Part shown: piece by piece, positions 36,566 to 45,835 of the stretch
Position numbering within the stretch: position 1 is the stretch's first letter
How the letters are laid out: every line of letters starts with the position of its first letter
NCBI GenBank assembly: GCA_902789735.1
Contig: CADAOZ010000012.1
Location: 17,171 to 81,170, forward strand
Length of the DNA stretch: 64,000 nucleotides
Reading direction: 5' to 3'
DNA from: an uncultured Lachnospiraceae bacterium
Lineage (GTDB): Bacteria; Bacillota; Clostridia; Lachnospirales; Lachnospiraceae
Program-made: the position numbers and the translations under genes
The notes under the pieces: model-generated
What the model saw: only the letters and a program-made list of their open reading frames with translations
Database searches by the model: none
Told to the model about the DNA's origin: nothing

Positions 36566-38026
36566 TCAGTTATTGATTCCGTGATGAGCGGTACTGCTCT
36601 GTTCGGTCATCGGCAGGAAGGTGTAGCCGTTTTCCTCGCCCCACTGCAGGACACGGTCCATGGCCTCTACCGTGTAGGGCTTGATATCGTGGCAGAGGAC
36701 GACAGAAACATCCATACCGGAGCACCCGTTCGTGATGTTCTCGTAGATGCCGTCCGCGGTCGTTGTGCCACCCGCGTCATTGCTGTCCACGTTCCAGTCA
36801 AAGTATACAAGGCCCTTTTCATCCGCCTGGGCGGCCAGCGTGGTCATAAGGCCCTGGACATAGCCGGAGCTGATCGTATTGGAGCTGCCGCCGGGGAAGC
36901 GGAACAGATTGGTGCGCCTGCCGGTCTTCTCTTCAATAACATCGTTCATTCTGTCAAAGTCCTCCCAGTAGGCTTCCGCGCTCGAGTATACCTGGGCATA
37001 ATCATGGGAGTAAGTATGGACGGCCACCGCGTGGCCCGCCTCTGCCTCTTTGGCGATCAGATCCTGGTATTCCGGGAACTGGTTGGTGACAAAGAAAGTG
37101 GCTTTGGCGTTCTCATGTTTGGCGAAGACATCCAGCAGCTGCTGGGTATAGGGACCGGGACCGTCGTCAAATGTCAGATAGATGACTCTGCCGCCGTTCT
37201 CCAGTACCTGCTGTTCCTGAGAGATCTTCTTTTTGGAGACCTTCACCTTGCGGGTGGCCTTGGCCTCATTTCCCCATTCATCCGAAACGGTATAGGTCAG
37301 CGTATAAGTCCCTTCTTTGGAGGTGTCGACTTCTCCTTCGACCTTGACTTTGTCCGTTACATCGCCGTCCGCGTCATCTTCCGCCGTATAGGAATCTTCC
37401 CAGGTATCACCGACGGTAAGGCTGACCTTTTCGCCGCCTTCCAGGGTAATGACAGGCGCGTTGCGGTCATCATATACGATTGTACGCTCGGCCCGGCCTT
37501 CGTTGCCGGCTTTATCTTTTACAGTATAATAAACGACGCCGTCTTTTTCATCGCTGTGGACTTTGTCGGTCAGGTCTCCGTCAATATTGTCGACCGCCTT
37601 ATAGCCTTCCTCCTTGTAAGCGTGGTGGGGCAGGGTATAAGCGTCGGGATCAGTGGTCAGGGTAATCTCCGGAGGGGTCGTATCGGATACTGTGACGGTC
37701 CGGTAGGCGGATCCGTGCATCCACAGGAGATCCGAATTGTAGCTGATCTGGTAGGTGCCAGGCGTATCTGTATCGACAGTTCCCGCTATGGAGACCGGCC
37801 TGCTCAGCTTTATGCCCGAAAGGATGGTGCCGGTCACGAAGGCTTCAGCCCCTTCTTCGGTATATTCCTGTCCGCTCTGGTATTCAATATGAACCTTATT
37901 GTCTCCGTTGGGCGTTACTTTGATATACCAGTGATTGACCGCGAAGAGAAAGAGCGGCAGGGCGGCCAGAATGACAAAGATGACCAGGATCCCCCAGGGG
38001 AACCCTCCTTTTGCTTTCTTGTTCAA
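36566..38026 (-). CDS. Membrane-anchored polysaccharide deacetylase with Ig-like domains
   Basis: Cell-surface NodB-family enzyme of 486 residues, likely removing acetyl groups from peptidoglycan or another glycan. An N-terminal membrane helix (about residues 10-28) is followed by two or three bacterial Ig/cadherin-like repeats to about residue 250, each with DTTPPEITL- or DRNAPVITL-type starts. The NodB domain starts RVIYLTFDDGPGPY, with the Asp pair, zinc His pair in HTYSHD, RFPGG, and the final LCHDIK. The apparent start is TTG at 38026 after AAGG; there is no nearby ATG in frame. Confidence 0.92.
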   Translation of the reverse strand: MNKKAKGGFPWGILVIFVILAALPLFLFAVNHWYIKVTPNGDNKVHIEYQSGQEYTEEGAEAFVTGTILSGIKLSRPVSIAGTVDTDTPGTYQISYNSDLLWMHGSAYRTVTVSDTTPPEITLTTDPDAYTLPHHAYKEEGYKAVDNIDGDLTDKVHSDEKDGVVYYTVKDKAGNEGRAERTIVYDDRNAPVITLEGGEKVSLTVGDTWEDSYTAEDDADGDVTDKVKVEGEVDTSKEGTYTLTYTVSDEWGNEAKATRKVKVSKKKISQEQQVLENGGRVIYLTFDDGPGPYTQQLLDVFAKHENAKATFFVTNQFPEYQDLIAKEAEAGHAVAVHTYSHDYAQVYSSAEAYWEDFDRMNDVIEEKTGRRTNLFRFPGGSSNTISSGYVQGLMTTLAAQADEKGLVYFDWNVDSNDAGGTTTADGIYENITNGCSGMDVSVVLCHDIKPYTVEAMDRVLQWGEENGYTFLPMTEQSSTAHHGINN

Positions 38027-38220
38027 ATCCTTGAATCCTTTCTGAATAAACAGGTGGTAAATGTTTATTCTGTGATATGATATCTGTATCTGCGGAGCCG
38101 GACCGCGGGGACCGGCGGCAGTTGTGGATTATTGTAAACCATATGCTATCATAGCACAAATTATTTTTCTGTGTGCGGATTGTTAACCAATTCACGGCAA
38201 ATGTGACGGGAAAGGCTTCT

Positions 38221-38709
38221 ATGAAAAAATACCTGATTTGTTCAGACATCCATCGCAGAGTTGAGCGGCTGAAAGAAATCCTGAAGAAAGAAAAAGGACT
38301 GGACGGGATTATCATCGCCGGTGATATAGAAGCGGATTCGGATAAGATCCGGCAGCTGGCAGGAGAAACGCCTGTCTATATGGTCGCAGGCAACTGTGAC
38401 TCCTGGTGGGGGGAGGACCTGCCTTCCCTGATCACCATCCCGGCCTGCGGCCACAGGATCATGGTGACCCACGGCCACAGATACAGCGTCCCCTATCTGA
38501 ACAGGCTGGCGGAAAAGGCCAGGGAAAAAAAGGCGGACATCGTGATCTTCGGACATACCCATTGTTATTTCATGAAAAAAGAGGATGGAATCCTGTTCCT
38601 GAATCCGGGCGCCATCCTGGGATGCCGGGATACCGGCAGGCCGTCCTACTGCCTGATGGTACTGGGAGATGACGGTAAGATCCACGTCCGGAAAAAGGAA
38701 TTCAGGTAA
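38221..38709 (+). CDS. YfcE-type metallophosphoesterase
   Basis: Small calcineurin-like phosphodiesterase of 162 residues with the five metal motifs CSDIH, AGDIEAD, GNCDS, THGHRY and GHTHC. The ATG at 38221 after GGGAAAGG is preferred over the longer frame from 38173. It is 6 bp from holA and probably co-transcribed. The in vivo substrate of this family is uncertain. Confidence 0.9.
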   Translation: MKKYLICSDIHRRVERLKEILKKEKGLDGIIIAGDIEADSDKIRQLAGETPVYMVAGNCDSWWGEDLPSLITIPACGHRIMVTHGHRYSVPYLNRLAEKAREKKADIVIFGHTHCYFMKKEDGILFLNPGAILGCRDTGRPSYCLMVLGDDGKIHVRKKEFR

Positions 38710-38715
38710 AAGACC

Positions 38716-39780
38716 ATGGCGGCGAAAAAGAAGTCAGAACCTTCCTTTCTGGAGTTACAGAAACAATTGAATACAGAACTCAAAGAAGGACAGTTCCGCC
38801 AATGCTATCTGCTCTGCGGCAGCCAGGCTTATCTGCGCGGCCAGAACCGGGACAAGCTGGAAAAGTATCTGCTGGGCGACGGCGACCGGATGAATGTCTC
38901 CGCCTATAAAGGGGCGGGCCTGAAGATCGAGCAGATCATAGACCAGGCCGATACCCTGCCCTTTTTCGCGGACAGGCGGGTGATCATTCTGGAGAATACC
39001 GGTTTTCTGGGAAAGAGCAGGCCGGAAATCTCCGCCATGTCGGACCGGCTGGCCGCCTATCTGCCCAAGGCGCCGGACACCACTTTCTGGATCTTTAACG
39101 AGGAGTCGGTCGATAAACGGAAAAAGCTCTACAAGGCCATCAGGGACAGGGGACTGATCCTTCCCTGTGAGAACCTGGACGACAGGACCCTCCGGTCCTG
39201 GACGGCCGGCCTGTTCAAGACCAGGGGGGTGCAGATCAACGCCCGCAATCTGGATTATTTTCTGTCCAGGACCGGCACGGATATGTTCAATATCCTGACC
39301 GAAGCGGAAAAGCTGGCTGCCTATACCTGTCAGCAGGGCGTCGTGGAGGCCCGGGATATCGAGGCGGTATGCAGTATACATCTGGAGGACCGGATCTTCG
39401 ATATGATCGACGCGGTCACGGCCGGAAATGTGGATACCGCCCTGGCCATGTATATGGAACTGATCGGCCTGCAGACGGCCCCTCAGCCCATCCTCGCCCT
39501 GATCGAGCGGCAGCTGCGGATTCTTCTGCAGGTAAGGGAGCTGTCCGCCAGCCGGATGGATTACAGCGAGATCGCCAGAAGAACAGGGCAGAACGCCTAT
39601 TTCGTCAAAAGTAAATATCTGCCTGCCGCCCTGCGTTTTCGGGAAAAAGCCCTGGAGGACGGGCTCAGGTCCTGCGTGCAGGCGGATCAGGATTATAAAT
39701 CGGGGCTGATCTCCGACCGCCTGGCGGTGGAGATGGTCCTGGTAAAACTGAGCGGAGGTGTACCGGCCCATGGAAAATGA
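38716..39780 (+). CDS. holA: DNA polymerase III, delta subunit
   Basis: Clamp-loader subunit that opens the sliding clamp. The 354-residue protein has the delta layout: an N-terminal nucleotide-binding-like domain (CYLLCGSQAYLRGQNRDKLEKYL), the FFADRRVIILEN segment, and a C-terminal collar domain with ILALIERQLRILLQVREL. Identity is by family likeness, without Walker motifs, as expected for delta. It overlaps mutY by 11 bp. Confidence 0.9.
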   Translation: MAAKKKSEPSFLELQKQLNTELKEGQFRQCYLLCGSQAYLRGQNRDKLEKYLLGDGDRMNVSAYKGAGLKIEQIIDQADTLPFFADRRVIILENTGFLGKSRPEISAMSDRLAAYLPKAPDTTFWIFNEESVDKRKKLYKAIRDRGLILPCENLDDRTLRSWTAGLFKTRGVQINARNLDYFLSRTGTDMFNILTEAEKLAAYTCQQGVVEARDIEAVCSIHLEDRIFDMIDAVTAGNVDTALAMYMELIGLQTAPQPILALIERQLRILLQVRELSASRMDYSEIARRTGQNAYFVKSKYLPAALRFREKALEDGLRSCVQADQDYKSGLISDRLAVEMVLVKLSGGVPAHGK

Positions 39781-40828
39781 CCATTTGGCAGTCCTTCTGC
39801 TGGACTGGTACGACAAAGAGGGGAGGACCCTGCCCTGGAGGACAGATCCTTCCCCTTATCATGTATGGATCTCTGAGATCATGCTGCAGCAGACCAGGGT
39901 GGAAGCTGTAAAGGGCTATTATGAACGGTTCCTGCGGGCCCTGCCCGATATCGAAAGTCTGGCGGAGGCCTCGGAGGACCTGTATCTGAAGCTCTGGGAA
40001 GGCCTGGGCTATTACAGCAGGGTCAGGAACCTGCACAAAGCCGCCTGTGTGATCATGGAGGAGCATGGGGGCCGTATGCCGGAAACGGCGGCGGAACTAA
40101 GAAAGCTCCCCGGAATCGGACCCTATACATCCGCGGCCATTGCTTCCATCGCGTTCGGAGAGCGGATCCCGGCCATAGACGGCAACCTGCTGCGGGTCTT
40201 TGCCAGGATGACAGCCTGGCAGGAGAATATCAAAACGCCCGCGTCGGCGTCCCGGGCAGGCGATTATTTCAGCAGTATCATGCCGGCGGACAGGCCCGGG
40301 GATTTCAACCAGGCCCTGATGGATCTGGGCGCCATGATCTGCCTGCCCGGAGGACTGCCCCGCTGTGAGGAATGTCCCTGGGCAGAAGCCTGCGTGGCAC
40401 GGCAGCAGGGGATTGAGAAGGAACTTCCCAAGATGCCCCCGAAAGCAGCAAAAAAGATCGAGGATAAGACAGTCTTTCTGATCCGGTCGGGCAGCAGGAT
40501 CATGATCCGCAAACGGCCGGCCCGGGGTCTGCTGGCAGGCATGTATGAGTTCCCTTCCGCAGCGGGTCATCTGGATGAAAAGGAGGCGGCCGCCTGGCTG
40601 CGGTCCATGGGGATCGAAGCGGTCAGGATCCGTAAACTGCCGGAAGCCAGACATGTCTTCACCCATAAGGAATGGCATATGACCGGCTATGAAGTCATGG
40701 CGGACGAGCTCAGTGCCCGGATTCCGGGCAAAGGGATCTTCCCGGCAGAGACCGAAGCCATCCGCCTCCAATATCCTGTCCCGTCCGCCTACGCGGTCTA
40801 TAAGGAGACCGCCGGGATTGGCCGCTGA
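39770..40828 (+). CDS. mutY: A/G-specific adenine DNA glycosylase
   Basis: Removes adenine mispaired with 8-oxoguanine. The 352-residue protein has LPWRTDPSPYHVWISEIMLQQTRVEAV, helix-hairpin-helix LRKLPGIGPYTSAAI with the catalytic Asp later in AIDGNLLRV, and an Fe-S loop CLPGGLPRCEECPWAEAC. The first spacing in that loop is seven residues rather than the E. coli six. A NUDIX-like C-terminal domain (about 230-350) follows. The ATG at 39770 fits GGAGGTG at 39754-39760; the GTG within that site is less likely. Its 3' end starts a tandem array. Confidence 0.94.
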   Translation: MENDHLAVLLLDWYDKEGRTLPWRTDPSPYHVWISEIMLQQTRVEAVKGYYERFLRALPDIESLAEASEDLYLKLWEGLGYYSRVRNLHKAACVIMEEHGGRMPETAAELRKLPGIGPYTSAAIASIAFGERIPAIDGNLLRVFARMTAWQENIKTPASASRAGDYFSSIMPADRPGDFNQALMDLGAMICLPGGLPRCEECPWAEACVARQQGIEKELPKMPPKAAKKIEDKTVFLIRSGSRIMIRKRPARGLLAGMYEFPSAAGHLDEKEAAAWLRSMGIEAVRIRKLPEARHVFTHKEWHMTGYEVMADELSARIPGKGIFPAETEAIRLQYPVPSAYAVYKETAGIGR

Positions 40829-40930
40829 CGGCGGAAAGAACATGGGCCAACCTCCGGGATTGTCCGCCTGACGGCGGAAAGAACCTGGGCTAATCGCCGG
40901 GATTGTACGCTGACGGTGGAAAACGCGGGC
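40811..40930. repeat. Tandem repeats derived from the mutY 3' end, including the stop codon
   Basis: Three units of about 42 bp begin near 40811, 40854 and 40896, each with CCGGGATTG..CGC..TGACGG. The first contains the last codons and TGA of mutY. Units 1 and 2 also share GGCGGAAAGAAC.TGGGC. Confidence 0.9.
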
Positions 40931-40999
40931 ATCAGCTGCGGAACCCGCCCTTTTACTACGAAAAACGTAAATTTCAGGAGGGTAAGCACTGAAAAAAAG

Positions 41000-41027
41000 T
41001 TGTAATTTCAGCGGTTCCCTTTATAAT
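41000..41027 (+). promoter_or_regulatory. Promoter of the glycosyltransferase-glmM unit
   Basis: TTGTAA (41000-41005), a 16-bp spacer, and TATAAT (41022-41027). The 86-bp leader that follows has nested palindromic GCAT/ATGC sequence near 41064-41095. Confidence 0.75.
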
Positions 41028-41113
41028 ATATGAGTGATTTTAAAAACTTTCGTCGTAAACTGACGCATGTATAGATGCGTGCATATATACGCATATAAGT
41101 AATGGAGGTATTT

Positions 41114-42142
41114 ATGAAACTGTTGTCGATCGCCGTGCCCTGCTATAATTCGGAAGATTATATGGAGCGCTGCATCAAAACACTTTTAAAGGGCGGTGAT
41201 GAGGTCGAGATCCTGCTGATTAATGACGGATCTACGGACGGGACAGCTGAAATCGCTGACAGTTACCAGAAGAAATATCCTGATATCGTCCGGGCCATCC
41301 ACCAGCCCAACAAGGGACATGGCGGCGCTGTCAATACAGGTATCGAGAATGCCACCGGCAAGTTCTTTAAAGTCGTGGACAGTGATGACAAGCTCAACAC
41401 CAAAGTTTATGATCAGGTGCTGGATGTGCTCCGCGGTTTCGCGGAAGATGACGGCCTGGACATGCTGATCAGCAACTTTGTCTATGATAAAGAAGGCGTA
41501 AGGCGCAAAAAGATTATGCAGTACCGGTCCAGTATCCCCAGGAACCGGATCTTCACATGGAATGAGGCCCACCGTTTTAAAAAGGGTCAGTATATCCTGA
41601 TGCATTCTGTTATCTACAGGACTGAGATCCTGCGGCAGTCCGGCCTGCATCTCCCTGAGCATACATTCTATGTGGATAACCTGTATGTGTTCCAGCCCAT
41701 GCCTTACGCGCAGCATATGTATTATCTGGATGTCAACTTCTACATGTATTTCATCGGCAGGGATGATCAGTCGGTCAATGAGACAGTCATGATTTCCAGG
41801 CTGGACCAGCAGACGCGGGTCAACCGCCTTATGTTCGACTATTACGCGGATCCCGCCACGCAGGAAATAATCTCGCAGGAAAAACCGCTGCAGAGATATA
41901 TGTACAATTATCTGGAGATCATCACGGTCGTATCCTCTATTCTGGCCATCCTGTCCGGAACGCCCGAGCACCTGCAGATGAAGGATGAGCTCTGGCAGTA
42001 TTTTGAGGACAGGAATCCGGAAGTATACAGGAAACTCCGCTACGGGATCTTCGGCAGGTTCCTGCACCTGCCCGGCAAAGGCGGACGGGCCCTGCAGACA
42101 GCCGCCTACAACGTGGCAAGAAAGATATTCAATTTTAACTGA
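41114..42142 (+). CDS. Family 2 glycosyltransferase
   Basis: Cytoplasmic GT-A enzyme of 342 residues, expected to add a sugar during surface glycan assembly. It has the nucleotide-sugar region AVPCYNSEDYMERC, LLINDGSTDGTAEI, and the DXD-type VVDSDDKL. The ATG at 41114 has GGAGGTATTT upstream; the ATG at 41102 overlaps that site. glmM follows after 24 bp, so the pair may supply and use amino-sugar precursors. Acceptor unknown. Confidence 0.88.
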   Translation: MKLLSIAVPCYNSEDYMERCIKTLLKGGDEVEILLINDGSTDGTAEIADSYQKKYPDIVRAIHQPNKGHGGAVNTGIENATGKFFKVVDSDDKLNTKVYDQVLDVLRGFAEDDGLDMLISNFVYDKEGVRRKKIMQYRSSIPRNRIFTWNEAHRFKKGQYILMHSVIYRTEILRQSGLHLPEHTFYVDNLYVFQPMPYAQHMYYLDVNFYMYFIGRDDQSVNETVMISRLDQQTRVNRLMFDYYADPATQEIISQEKPLQRYMYNYLEIITVVSSILAILSGTPEHLQMKDELWQYFEDRNPEVYRKLRYGIFGRFLHLPGKGGRALQTAAYNVARKIFNFN

Positions 42143-42166
42143 GTCACCGGAATAAGGAGAGAGTTC

Positions 42167-43555
42167 ATGGGTAAGTATTTTGGAACAGATGGCTTCAGAG
42201 GAGAAGCCGGCGTAGTGTTGACCGCGGATCACGCCTATAAGATCGGCAGATTTCTGGGATGGTATTACGGAGAGCTCCGCAGAATGAAGGGAGATGATGA
42301 ACCGCCCAGGATCGTCATCGGCAAGGATACCAGAAGATCCAGCTACATGTTCGAGTACAGCCTGGTAGGCGGACTGGTCGCTTCCGGCGCGGATGCCTAT
42401 CTGCTGCACGTTACAACAACGCCCTCTGTTTCCTGGGTCACCAGAACAGATGAGTTTGACTGCGGCGTCATGATCAGCGCCAGCCACAACCCCTACTATG
42501 ATAACGGAATCAAGCTGCTCAACAGCAGGGGCGAAAAGATGGATGAAAAGACCATCGAGCTGATCGAAGAATACCTGGACGGCAATCTGGAGATCTTCGG
42601 ACATAAATACAGCTCCGTTCCTTTTGCCAAAAAGACCCACATCGGCAAGACCGTCGACTATGTGGCAGGCAGAAACCGATATGTCGGTTACCTGATTTCT
42701 CTGGGACTTTATTCCTTCCGCGGTATCAAAGTGGCCCTGGACTGTGCCAACGGCGCTTCCTGGAGCATTGCCAAGGCCGTATTTGAGGCCCTTGGCGCGG
42801 AGACAAGAGTCATCAACGCTTCCCCTGACGGCTTCAATATCAATGAGAATGCGGGCTCGACCCATATCGAAGGCCTGCAGAAATATGTTGTTGAGAACGG
42901 CATGAACGTCGGATTCGCCTATGACGGCGACGCGGACAGGTGCCTGTGCGTAGATGAGAACGGAAACGTTGTCAACGGTGACCACATTCTTTATATCTAC
43001 GGACGCTACATGAAGAAGCGTGACAAGCTGCTCAACAATACTGTCGTTACAACCGTCATGTCCAACTTCGGCCTCTATAAGGCTTTTGACGAGCTGGGCA
43101 TCAACTATGCCAAGACCAAGGTCGGTGACAAATATGTCTATGAGTACATGACCGAGCATGACTGCCGTCTGGGCGGCGAGCAGTCCGGCCATATCATCTT
43201 CAGCAAATACGCGACCACCGGCGACGGCATCCTGACCAGCCTGAAGATCATGGAAGCCATGATCGCCAACAAGGCCAAGCTCAGCGAGCTGGCAGCGCCC
43301 TTAAAGATTTATCCCCAGATGCTGATCAATGTCAGAGTGGCCAGCAAGCCCGAAGCCCAGAACGATCCGATCGTAAAGGCCAAGGTAGAAGAGGTCGCTG
43401 AAAAACTGGGCAACACCGGCAGGATCCTGGTCCGTGAATCCGGTACGGAGCCGGTCATCCGTGTCATGGTCGAAGCTGAAGATGAGGCCATCTGCAAGGA
43501 ATACTGCATGGCCGTCGTCAATACCATCAAGGCAAGAGGACACGCGGTTTCCTGA
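42167..43555 (+). CDS. glmM: Phosphoglucosamine mutase
   Basis: Converts glucosamine 6-phosphate to glucosamine 1-phosphate for UDP-GlcNAc and peptidoglycan. The 462-residue protein starts MGKYFGTDGFRGEAG. It has the phospho-serine loop ISASHNPYYDNGIK, the metal loop AYDGDADRCL, the sugar loop GGEQSGHI and the phosphate loop RESGTEPVIRVM. AAGGAGAGAG precedes the ATG. Second member of this superfamily in the window after the gene at 1-1213. Confidence 0.95.
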   Translation: MGKYFGTDGFRGEAGVVLTADHAYKIGRFLGWYYGELRRMKGDDEPPRIVIGKDTRRSSYMFEYSLVGGLVASGADAYLLHVTTTPSVSWVTRTDEFDCGVMISASHNPYYDNGIKLLNSRGEKMDEKTIELIEEYLDGNLEIFGHKYSSVPFAKKTHIGKTVDYVAGRNRYVGYLISLGLYSFRGIKVALDCANGASWSIAKAVFEALGAETRVINASPDGFNINENAGSTHIEGLQKYVVENGMNVGFAYDGDADRCLCVDENGNVVNGDHILYIYGRYMKKRDKLLNNTVVTTVMSNFGLYKAFDELGINYAKTKVGDKYVYEYMTEHDCRLGGEQSGHIIFSKYATTGDGILTSLKIMEAMIANKAKLSELAAPLKIYPQMLINVRVASKPEAQNDPIVKAKVEEVAEKLGNTGRILVRESGTEPVIRVMVEAEDEAICKEYCMAVVNTIKARGHAVS

Positions 43556-43732
43556 GAAGGCTCAAAAAGCATTTCCTGAAAGATAACAGAATTGCTTGCA
43601 TTTATGGCAGAAACATATTAGACTTGTAGGAATTGAAGGTGAACCGCCTGAACAGCGGTACTGTTCTGTACATAAAGCAGGTCTCTGCGCAGACAAAATG
43701 ACAGAGGCTGTTATTTAGAAAAGAGGTTATAT

Positions 43733-43987
43733 ATGTTAGACGAAACACTGCAGAAAGAAACAAAGACAGAGGAGAAGCCCAAAATCACAGGTGATATGCT
43801 GATCGGCGATATCCTTTACCTGTATCCGGAATCCGCGTATATCCTGATGAACTGCGGAATGGGCTGCGTCAGCTGCCCCTCTGCCCAGATGGAATCCCTC
43901 TATGAGGCATGCGCGGTCCACATGATCGACGGCGATGAAGTCATCCGCTATCTGAACGTGGAACTGGGCCTGGAGGAACTGGACTGA
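43733..43987 (+). CDS. DUF1858 small redox-type protein
   Basis: The 84-residue protein matches the DUF1858 or hybrid-cluster-associated disulfide family: MLIGDILYLYPESAYILMNCGMGCVSCPSA. The CGMGC..C cysteines suggest a redox or metal role. AAGAGG precedes the ATG. Members are often found with Fe-S and nitrogen-oxide detoxification proteins; the link here to the redox operon 0.65 kb downstream is only positional. Confidence 0.85.
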   Translation: MLDETLQKETKTEEKPKITGDMLIGDILYLYPESAYILMNCGMGCVSCPSAQMESLYEACAVHMIDGDEVIRYLNVELGLEELD

Positions 43988-44130
43988 TTCCCTGATCACG
44001 ACCTTGATCACGACCTCAGAGCTCGCTGACCGCGTGATCACGACCTCACGTGATCACGACCTCAGAGCTCGTTGACCGCGTGATCACAACCTCAGAGCTC
44101 GCTGACCGCAGCGAAACATCAAAATTGAAA

Positions 44131-44179
44131 GACGCTCACCGTGTACTGCCGGCCAGGCAGAGCGGAGAGCGTCTTTTTT
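44131..44179 (+). terminator. Terminator, first copy
   Basis: GACGCTC (44131-44137) pairs with GAGCGTC (44167-44173), with an inner CTGCC/GGCAG pair and a T6 tail. It probably ends the DUF1858 transcript. Confidence 0.85.
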
Positions 44180-44337
44180 GGTGTTCGTGACCTCTGGTGT
44201 TCGTGACCTCAGAGCTCATTGTGTTCATGACCTCTGGGGTCGTTGGCCTCCTGGTGTTCATGACCTCTGGGGTCGTTGGCCTCCTGGTGATTGTGACCTC
44301 AGAGCTCGTTGACCGCAACGAAACATCAAAATTGAAA

Positions 44338-44386
44338 GACGCTCCTCGTATACTGCCGGCCAGGCAGAACGGAGAGCGTCTTTTTT
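44338..44386 (+). terminator. Terminator, duplicated copy
   Basis: Same structure as the hairpin at 44131: GACGCTC (44338-44344) with GAGCGTC (44374-44380) and T6. It lies in the second copy of the 100-bp segment. Both stems are intact despite substitutions in the loop region. Confidence 0.85.
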
Positions 44387-44491
44387 GGGTGTTCATGAGC
44401 TCAGAGCTCAGTGAACGGCTGCCAGGTGCAGATGCCCGCGAGCTCAGATGCCCGCGAGCTCAGAGCTCATTGACCTAGATGCCGAAAGATG

Positions 44492-44542
44492 TTGACACAG
44501 TGTCAGTGCTGGTATATAATATAATTACTGACACGATGTCAG
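44492..44542 (+). promoter_or_regulatory. Consensus promoter with two palindromic operators for the flavodoxin operon
   Basis: TTGACA (44492-44497), exactly 17 bp, TATAAT (44515-44520). A 13-bp palindrome TGACACAGTGTCA (44493-44505) covers the -35, and a 15-bp one CTGACACGATGTCAG (44528-44542) covers the start-site region. Their centres are 36 bp apart. The motif is of the kind bound by TetR- or MarR-type repressors. Such a promoter should be strong when free and shut when bound. No regulator gene is beside it. Confidence 0.88.
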
Positions 44543-44634
44543 AAAGTAACACCATAAGACTCATACCTGTCTCAGACTGTCTCAGATACAGAGAACAGAC
44601 AATGGAACATATATTAGCAAAAGGAGAAAAACAA

Positions 44635-45114
44635 ATGGCAAAGAAAGTATTAGTGGCAGTGTTTTCTGCCAGCGGCAGAACGAAAAAAGTCGGTGAGAAA
44701 ATAGCTGCGGTCGCGGGAGCAGATTTCTACGAGATCAAACCTGCAGAACCTTATACGGGAGCTGACCTGAACTGGATGAATAAAAACAGCCGCAGCAGTG
44801 TGGAAATGAATGATCCTTCCGCAAGGCCTGGTATCGCAGGTAATACTCTGGATATGGCGATATACGACACAGTGATCATCGGTTTCCCGATCTGGTGGGG
44901 CGTTGCACCCAGGATCATTGAGACATTCCTGGAAAGCTATGATTTCAGCGGCAAGAAGATCATACCTTTCTGCACGTCCGGCGGCAGCGGTGTCGGCCGC
45001 AGTGATACGGCGCTGCATAATAATGTGACAGGTGACGTGAAGTGGGCAAAGGGCAGCCAGATCAACCGGCCCAGCGAAGGGGCGATCCGCCGCTGGCTGG
45101 AAGAAGTACTGTAA
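44635..45114 (+). CDS. Flavodoxin-family protein
   Basis: FMN-binding electron carrier of 159 residues. The phosphate loop is FSASGRTKKV near residue 12, followed by GADFYEIKPAEPYT and the isoalloxazine region GFPIWWGVAPRIIETFL. The start is ATG 44635 with AAAGGAG upstream; the longer frame from 44479 runs through the promoter and is rejected. First gene of a four-gene redox operon. Confidence 0.92.
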   Translation: MAKKVLVAVFSASGRTKKVGEKIAAVAGADFYEIKPAEPYTGADLNWMNKNSRSSVEMNDPSARPGIAGNTLDMAIYDTVIIGFPIWWGVAPRIIETFLESYDFSGKKIIPFCTSGGSGVGRSDTALHNNVTGDVKWAKGSQINRPSEGAIRRWLEEVL

Positions 45115-45136
45115 AAAAGACGGAGGTGCTCTCAAC

Positions 45137-45835
45137 ATGTCAAAGTCCAAATCAGGCAGCAATATCAGAAGAGCTGTGGACGCGGCGATGACAGTTCTGC
45201 TTCTGCTCCTCATGGCCTATCAGGTCACGGGGGAAGCAGCGCATGAGTGGATCGGTATGGGCATGACGCTGCTTGTCATTGTGCATCAGATTCTGAACCG
45301 CAGATGGTACGGCGCCCTTTTCAAAGGAAAATACAATCTCTACCGTACCGTTACGACAATCCTGAATATACTGCTCGTTCTGTGTTTTGCGCTCACAGCC
45401 TTCTGCGGCATGTCCATGAGCGGCCATGCTGTGCCTTTCCTTTATGGAATGGCACCGGTATCTTTTGTGCGCAGGATGCATCTTTCCATGTCACACTGGG
45501 CTTTTGTGCTGATGGGACTGCATCTGGGAATGCATATCCCGATAATAGCAGCCGGAATGAAACTGCAGGACAGGACAAAGAACATCCTGACCTCGATTTT
45601 TGTCTGTGCCGGCGCTGCCGGTCTATGGCTGTTCCTGCGAAACGGTATGCCGGATTATCTGTTCTTCCGGGTCCCGTTCGCGTTTCTTGATTATGAAAAA
45701 GCCGGTTGGCTTGTGCTGTTTGAAAATCTGCTCATGCTGTCGTTCTGGGCAATGATCGGAACCCTGGCCGCCCGCTTCTGCAGGAAGACAGTACAGGAGA
45801 CAGTACAGAAAAAGAATATGAACAGGAGGTCCTGA
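45137..45835 (+). CDS. DUF4405 membrane protein, possible haem-binding cytochrome b-like
   Basis: The 232-residue protein has about six hydrophobic segments and histidines suited to haem in or near helices: EAAHEWIGMG, VIVHQILNRRW, MHLSMSHWAF, GLHLGMHI. This pattern fits the DUF4405 family, which is thought to act like a b-type cytochrome. GGAGG precedes the ATG. It overlaps the next gene by one base (TGATG). It may be the membrane electron partner of the adjacent flavoproteins; donor and acceptor are unknown. Confidence 0.83.
   Translation: MSKSKSGSNIRRAVDAAMTVLLLLLMAYQVTGEAAHEWIGMGMTLLVIVHQILNRRWYGALFKGKYNLYRTVTTILNILLVLCFALTAFCGMSMSGHAVPFLYGMAPVSFVRRMHLSMSHWAFVLMGLHLGMHIPIIAAGMKLQDRTKNILTSIFVCAGAAGLWLFLRNGMPDYLFFRVPFAFLDYEKAGWLVLFENLLMLSFWAMIGTLAARFCRKTVQETVQKKNMNRRS

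Larger units (their letters stand above)
43993..44478. repeat. Complex repeat region with GAGCTC units and a duplicated terminator
   Basis: Two kinds of unit are mixed in this 0.49-kb spacer. A 25-30 bp unit, TGATCACGACCTCAGAGCTC plus GCTGACCGC, occurs about four times before 44110. A 100-bp segment (44090-44190) is repeated at about 92% identity (44296-44397). Between them are shorter TGTTCATGACCTCTGGGG-like copies. The segment after 44400 has further GAGCTCAGAGCTC units. No gene is supported. Confidence 0.9.

Noticed and set aside
41186..43192. 668-codon minus-strand open frame
   Set aside because: Runs antisense through the glycosyltransferase and glmM genes.
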